From contig DIUC01000086.1 in assembly GCA_002435785.1 (NCBI GenBank), positions 11,255 to 46,786 on the forward strand: DNA of 35,532 bases, read 5' to 3'. The position numbers were made by a program, and so were the translations under genes. The notes beneath the pieces were generated by a model. That model was not told the origin of the DNA. It was given only the letters and a program-made list of their open reading frames with translations, and did no database searches. Shown here piece by piece: positions 31,600 to 35,532 of this stretch; within the stretch, counting starts at the first letter, position 1, and each line of letters starts with the position of its first letter. This DNA comes from Saprospiraceae bacterium UBA6168 (GTDB lineage Bacteria > Bacteroidota > Bacteroidia > Chitinophagales > Saprospiraceae).

Positions 31600-33066
31600 C
31601 TAATCCGCTGGCTGCAAATGAAAATCCCTGAATCTCAGGATATGCACGAAGGTGTTCTCCATTTGGTCGAAGTAGTTCAGGTCTTCCTTGTGCTTTTCGG
31701 GGTACAGCACGACCCTGTTGAACTCGAACCGGCCATGCAGGACGTCGGATGGTGAAACGTCTAATTTTTGGGCGAACCCCTTTCCGTGCTTGGCCAACAT
31801 TTTCCCGAAATACAGCATCACGTCATAGCCCAAGTACGCCTCCTCGTTGGGCACAGTGCCATAGGTTTGAAAGTACTTCTTTTTGAACTGCTTGGCCCGC
31901 TCGTCGTTGGGGTCAATGTACGAGGCGCTGCTCACGTGCAATTGCAGCTTCTCAAAATACTCAAAATCAATCTGCTCGAAATCCAGCCACATGCTCATGC
32001 CGTACACCATCACATCCTCCCCCTCGCCTTGTTTGGCAATCAATTGGCGAAGCAGCGAATAGATGAACGTTTGGTTGGACCAAGAAGGCACCACAAAGAC
32101 CGTCGTGGTACCAGGCTTGAAGTACTGCGAGATATTGATATTGTGGAAGTTGGCCGCACCCTCCGGCACCAAGAGTTCCTTGAATTTCTTCCCCGTTTTG
32201 CCCTTTTCAATCAAGGTATTGGCGTCCTGAAAATACTTGAACCTTGCCTTCTCCTCCGACTTGTCCAAAGCCACCAGCACCACGTTTTCCGGCTGGTGCC
32301 GTTTGCGGATGTGTTTGGTCATTGCTTCGCAATGCGTCTTGAGCGACGGGTTCACCTGTATATAATAAGGATTGTTCTCAGCGACACCCATCTGTGCAGT
32401 GTATGGCACCACGAGCGGCGTTTTGTTCTTCTTGGTAAATGCTTCCATGATGTCCACGTTGTCCCGCTTATAGGGGCCAATGATGAGGTCAGCCTTTGGC
32501 AAGTCGCCACTTTTCAGGAGGTTGTTGACTTTGGCGGTAGAAGCTTCGGAGTCGAGGATACTGACGTTGAACCTTGCCCCATCATTCTCCAAGTTTTCGT
32601 AGGCCAATTTTGCGCCAGCGTAAAAGTTCACCGCCCAGAGCGAGTTTCCTGGCACTCCGTTGGAAGAGCTGTTTGCCAAGAATGGCAACAAAATGGCAAT
32701 GTCCCCGGTGTTGTTGCCACTGCCAGTGGTCGTTCCGCCAGTGTTGCCACCCGTGGTTGGCTTGGTGCCCCCGCCGCCATTCATCGGGCTGTCCGTCTTG
32801 ATGGGCGGGTACTTGTCCGCCCCAAGGTCCTTCCATTGGACGGTGTCCACTTTTTCGTTGACCTCATAAACGGTGCGATAAGTGCCCGTCTCGGGGTCGT
32901 ATATCTTGGTGCCTTGGATGTCGCCAAACTCTTCATCCTTATAGACCTTTTCCTTGGATGGGTCGCTCGCTGGCTTGAACCACGCACAAGCTGGTAAGAA
33001 AGTAGCTAAGCAAACGGCAATGAGTGCCATCTGGATAAAACCAAAACTGACCGTCCTTTTTCTCAT
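31600..33066 (-). CDS. Periplasmic-binding-protein-like lipoprotein
   Basis: A 488-residue lipoprotein (ATG at 33066) with a signal sequence ending in the lipobox 'LPAC' (C27), a low-complexity Gly/Thr/Asn linker (about 95-120), and a type 1 periplasmic-binding fold of the branched-chain amino acid receptor/LppC kind (about 125-480: 'AILLPFLANS', 'FYAGAKLAYENLENDGA', 'DLIIGPYKRDNVD', 'PLVVPYTAQ'). Such proteins in Bacteroidota are often annotated as ABC-transporter substrate-binding or penicillin-binding-protein activators, with unproven function. It lies about 80 bp downstream of guaA on the same strand, an adjacency I know from related genomes. No transporter subunits are near. Confidence 0.78.
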   Translation of the reverse strand: MRKRTVSFGFIQMALIAVCLATFLPACAWFKPASDPSKEKVYKDEEFGDIQGTKIYDPETGTYRTVYEVNEKVDTVQWKDLGADKYPPIKTDSPMNGGGGTKPTTGGNTGGTTTGSGNNTGDIAILLPFLANSSSNGVPGNSLWAVNFYAGAKLAYENLENDGARFNVSILDSEASTAKVNNLLKSGDLPKADLIIGPYKRDNVDIMEAFTKKNKTPLVVPYTAQMGVAENNPYYIQVNPSLKTHCEAMTKHIRKRHQPENVVLVALDKSEEKARFKYFQDANTLIEKGKTGKKFKELLVPEGAANFHNINISQYFKPGTTTVFVVPSWSNQTFIYSLLRQLIAKQGEGEDVMVYGMSMWLDFEQIDFEYFEKLQLHVSSASYIDPNDERAKQFKKKYFQTYGTVPNEEAYLGYDVMLYFGKMLAKHGKGFAQKLDVSPSDVLHGRFEFNRVVLYPEKHKEDLNYFDQMENTFVHILRFRDFHLQPAD

Positions 33067-33147
33067 GTTGCTATGTTTTTTTTGAAAAATCTTCCTTTCA
33101 CTTTGAACCAAAGCATACCTCAGACCTCCAAACCTCAAACCTCTTTA

Positions 33148-34749
33148 TCATTCCCACTCTATCGTCGCCGGAGGCTTGGTGCTGATGTCGTACACCACCC
33201 GGTTGATGCCTTTCACGTTGTTGACGATTTCGTTGGAAACCACTGCCAGGAACTCGTGCGGCAACCTGCTCCATTCCGCCGTCATGCCGTCCATCGAGTT
33301 CACCGCCCGAAGCACCACCGTCTTTTCGTAAGTGCGTTCGTCGCCCATGACGCCGACCGACTGGATGGGCAGCAGCACTGCTCCAGCCTGCCAAACTTCG
33401 TCATAAAGCCCAAATTTCTTCAAGTTTTTGGTAAAAACGGCATCTGCCTCCTGCAAAAGCGCCACCTTCTCCGGCGTGATGTCGCCGAGGATGCGCACCC
33501 CAAGCCCCGGCCCCGGGAACGGGTGCCTGTTCAGTATCTCCGTCGGTATGCCCAACTCCTTGCCTACCCGGCGCACCTCGTCCTTGAACAGGGAGCGCAA
33601 TGGCTCCACGATTTTCAGCTTGAGGAGGTCGGGCAAGCCGCCAACGTTGTGGTGGGACTTGATGGTGACGGACGGGCCATGCACCGACACCGACTCAATC
33701 ACATCGGGGTAAATTGTGCCTTGTCCCAACCACTGGATTGCGGATTGCGGATTGCGGATTGCGGATTGGCTGCTCGAATCCGCATTCTGCATTCCGAAAT
33801 CCGAAATCTTTTTTGCCTCGTCCTGAAAGACCTCGATAAAGACCCGACCGATGATTTTGCGTTTTTTCTCTGGTTCGGTGGCACCCGCCAGCTCGTCGTA
33901 AAACCGCTGCTTGGCATCAATGCCGACCACGTTCAAGCCCATTTGCTGGTAGCTGTCGAGCACTTCCTGGTATTCGTTTTTGCGGAGCAACCCGTTGTCC
34001 ACAAAGAAACAAATCAGTTGGTTGCCAATGGCCTTGTGCAACAACTCGGCGGCCACCGTGCTGTCCACGCCGCCGCTCAGTCCCATCAGCACGTGCTCGC
34101 TGCCGATGCTTTTGCGCAGCTCCGCAATTTTTTCTTCGATGAAATGGGCGGGTGTCCAGTCACCCCGGCAACCAGCGATGTTGATGACGAAGTTGCGGAG
34201 AATGGTGAGGCCATCGAGGGTGTGCGTCACCTCCGGGTGAAACTGGATGCAGTAAACCGGGGCAGCAAATGCGCCCTCCTTCGACCGGAAGGCGGCCACT
34301 TCCACGCTCTCCGTGCTGGCCAATAGTTCGAACTGCGCTGGCAGCTTCACGATGGTATCGCCGTGGGACATCCAGACCTGTGAATCGGCTGGCACGTCCT
34401 GCAACAAGGCACCTTTAATGTGGATTTTAGTGAGCGCCGCCTTGCCGTATTCCCGCTTTTCGGAGCGCTCCACCTGTCCGCCGTAGTAGTCGGCGACGAG
34501 CTGCGCCCCATAGCACACACCCAACACGGGCCGCTGGCCAACAATGGCATCGAGGTCGAGCCGCAGCGCATCTTCCTGCCGCACCGAAAAGGGGCTGCCG
34601 CTGAGGATGATGCCCTTCACGCTGTCGTCAAGTGCAGGCACTTTGTTGTAGGGAACTATCTCGCAGTAGGTGTTCAGCTCCCGCACTCGCCGAGCGATGA
34701 GCTGGGTATATTGTGAGCCAAAATCAAGGATAAGTATTTTGTCCGTCAT
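33148..34749 (-). CDS. guaA: GMP synthase (glutamine-hydrolysing) with repeat insertion
   Basis: Converts XMP to GMP with glutamine nitrogen. The 533-residue enzyme has the glutamine amidotransferase triad C79 ('GVCYGAQL'), H171 and E173 ('QFHPEVTHT'), the ATP pyrophosphatase loop 'SGGVDS' (225-230), and the C-terminal dimerisation part 'RHPFPGPGLGVRILG'. The family is usually about 510 residues. The extra length is a 24-residue stretch (316-339, with 'SAIRNPQSAIQ') between 'EAKKI' and 'WLGQGTIYPD', where homologues have about four residues. It is encoded by a hairpin-forming repeat (33733-33804). All catalytic motifs remain, so the enzyme is probably active. Confidence 0.93.
   Translation of the reverse strand: MTDKILILDFGSQYTQLIARRVRELNTYCEIVPYNKVPALDDSVKGIILSGSPFSVRQEDALRLDLDAIVGQRPVLGVCYGAQLVADYYGGQVERSEKREYGKAALTKIHIKGALLQDVPADSQVWMSHGDTIVKLPAQFELLASTESVEVAAFRSKEGAFAAPVYCIQFHPEVTHTLDGLTILRNFVINIAGCRGDWTPAHFIEEKIAELRKSIGSEHVLMGLSGGVDSTVAAELLHKAIGNQLICFFVDNGLLRKNEYQEVLDSYQQMGLNVVGIDAKQRFYDELAGATEPEKKRKIIGRVFIEVFQDEAKKISDFGMQNADSSSQSAIRNPQSAIQWLGQGTIYPDVIESVSVHGPSVTIKSHHNVGGLPDLLKLKIVEPLRSLFKDEVRRVGKELGIPTEILNRHPFPGPGLGVRILGDITPEKVALLQEADAVFTKNLKKFGLYDEVWQAGAVLLPIQSVGVMGDERTYEKTVVLRAVNSMDGMTAEWSRLPHEFLAVVSNEIVNNVKGINRVVYDISTKPPATIEWE
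33733..33804. repeat. GCGGATT hairpin repeat inserted in guaA
   Basis: On the plus strand four head-to-tail GCGGATT-type words (33735-33768) face diverged inverse words (AATCCGCATTC and on to GAAATC, to 33807). The two halves pair as a stem of about 24 bp with four mismatches and a 9-nt loop. The insertion length keeps the guaA frame open on the minus strand. Confidence 0.8.
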
Positions 34750-34754
34750 GGCGG

Positions 34755-34783
34755 CAAAGATAGTGCGAAAGGTTGGAAATCAA
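34755..34783 (-). promoter_or_regulatory. guaA promoter
   Basis: On the minus strand TTG (34781-34783), an 18-nt spacer and TATCTTTG (34755-34762) match the consensus well. The -7 box ends only 5 nt before the ATG (34749), so the transcript would have almost no leader. Confidence 0.6.
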
Positions 34784-34869
34784 GCAAGGGGGATTTGCGG
34801 GGGATGGGGGGAGGGGGTGATTGGAAGAGCAGCGACGGGGAGGGTCGAAACCTCCCTTGTGTTTGGCTA

Positions 34870-35118
34870 CAGCGGAATCTTATAATCCGCCCAATCCGTG
34901 ATTCAGACACCATTATGTCTGAATCGCAGATTAAACGGATTAATGGATTACACGGATACGCCCCAAGTCACATTCAGCGAAATCTCTTTATCCGCCTAAT
35001 CCGTGATTCAGACAACTTCCGTCTGAATCACGGATTAATCAGATTTCAAGATTACACGGACACCACACATCCAATTCAGCGAAATCTCTTAATCCGTCTA
35101 ATCCGTGATTCAGACACT
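34870..35118. repeat. Tandem 105-bp palindromic repeats
   Basis: Two full units (34870-34974, 34975-35076) and a partial third (35077-35118), each starting CAGCG(G/A)AATCT. Each full unit carries a long hairpin: in unit 2 a perfect 17-bp stem TAATCCGTGATTCAGAC (34997-35013) with 35021-35037, in unit 1 a 17-bp stem with two mismatches. The partial third unit runs into the stop of the GxxExxY gene. The array fills the gap of about 370 bp between divergent guaA and the GxxExxY gene's 3' end; nothing else is visible there. Confidence 0.85.
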
Positions 35119-35505
35119 TCACTTCGTCAATACCAATCTTTTAAACTCCATGCTTTTTGAGCCGAAATTGATAAGCAACCCTACTTCAAGGCGATAAGCT
35201 TTTAGGTAATTTAGTGCTTGCGCCAAATGCACATCCTCTAATTTTATCAAAGCCTTCAATTCAACCAAAACCTTTCCCGCTACCACAAAATCTGCTCTTC
35301 TCGTACCGATAGGTGATTCAAGGTCTTTGTAAAATATCTCTTGTTCAATTTCACGGGCGAAGTCCAACCCCGCCTTTCTGAACTCATAGGCTAAAGCCCG
35401 CTGATAAATTACCTCCTGAAATCCATTCCCCAAAAACTTGTGTACTTCAAATGCACACCCGATTATTTTCTGTGTAATCTCACTGTGTTTTAAGTTTTCA
35501 TTCAT
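35119..35505 (-). CDS. GxxExxY family protein
   Basis: A 128-residue protein with the eponymous motif 'GNGFQEVIYQ' (about 27-36) and a nuclease-like core: 'RRADFVVAGKVLVELKAL' supplies an aspartate and an E-x-K pair in the arrangement of PD-(D/E)XK enzymes. It also has 'LAQALNYLKAYRLEVGLLINFG' and a final 'FKRLVLTK', both typical of this family. Function is unknown. The start (ATG 35505) is close to the window edge and the gene is complete. Its 3' end abuts and slightly overlaps the 105-bp palindromic array, suggesting a link between the two. Confidence 0.87.
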   Translation of the reverse strand: MNENLKHSEITQKIIGCAFEVHKFLGNGFQEVIYQRALAYEFRKAGLDFAREIEQEIFYKDLESPIGTRRADFVVAGKVLVELKALIKLEDVHLAQALNYLKAYRLEVGLLINFGSKSMEFKRLVLTK

Positions 35506-35532
35506 AGTGGCGTTGTTGCATGAAGAAATTGG

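Noticed and set aside
31768..34326. Plus-strand open frames of over 400 codons opposite the lipoprotein and guaA genes
   Set aside because: Both opposite genes are clear family members; the shadow translations are His/Arg/Val-rich with no recognisable motif.

Overview
The window reads as a chromosomal segment of a Bacteroidota bacterium, most likely from the Saprospiria (Haliscomenobacter/Lewinella-like). The evidence is: promoters of the Bacteroidota type (TTG, a spacer of about 18-20, then TAnnTTTG) in front of several genes; type IX secretion (T9SS) C-terminal domains on two secreted proteins; the Bacteroidota-type fused GlmU beside type B L31; a DUF6089-like barrel; and SprB-type repeats. 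Genes lie on both strands with short gaps. I see no rRNA, tRNA, CRISPR array, insertion sequence or phage gene. The species assignment is inference.

Layout. 1-5.4 kb: an MlaD-type lipid-transport protein, a PAP2 phosphatase, engB-pyrF, a DUF6089-like outer-membrane barrel, then (minus strand) an orphan beta-class DNA methyltransferase. 5.4-7.6 kb: selD and mnmH, a compact tRNA 2-selenouridine module that apparently shares a transcript with the methyltransferase. 7.8-13.6 kb: a MacB/FtsX-like permease closed by a terminator, then a cobalamin riboswitch with its own promoter, a BtuB-like TonB-dependent receptor, a T9SS-exported DUF4465 protein, nth and cutC, so tightly spaced that they look like one B12-controlled transcript. 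13.6-16.6 kb (minus): a divergent permease, an energy-transducing TonB protein, a VanZ-like protein and gcvH. 16.6-17.3 kb is a 0.7 kb gap with strong minus-strand hairpins but no recognised gene. 17.3-19.6 kb: rpmE2, the GlmU-like enzyme and a spermidine-synthase-like methyltransferase. 19.75-23.85 kb: a 1,367-residue secreted PQQ-type sugar dehydrogenase fused to eleven SprB-like repeats. 24-27 kb: dinB, a ParE-type toxin-antitoxin pair that splits dinB from its former operon, a Uma2-family nuclease-like protein and XisI. 27-30.5 kb: smc. 30.5-35.5 kb: a 21-bp-period repeat array, trmH, a periplasmic-binding lipoprotein, guaA with an in-frame repeat insertion, a 105-bp palindromic tandem array, and a GxxExxY protein.

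Two themes stand out. First, short 'word' repeats (about 7-11 nt) arranged as hairpins or tandem arrays recur in gaps, in terminators, in the peripheral stem of the B12 riboswitch, and even inside the guaA reading frame. Second, three small nuclease-like or addiction modules (ParE/antitoxin, XisI/Uma2, GxxExxY) sit around dinB, smc and guaA. The toxin-antitoxin insertion duplicated the first 24 or so codons of dinB and so left the polymerase intact.
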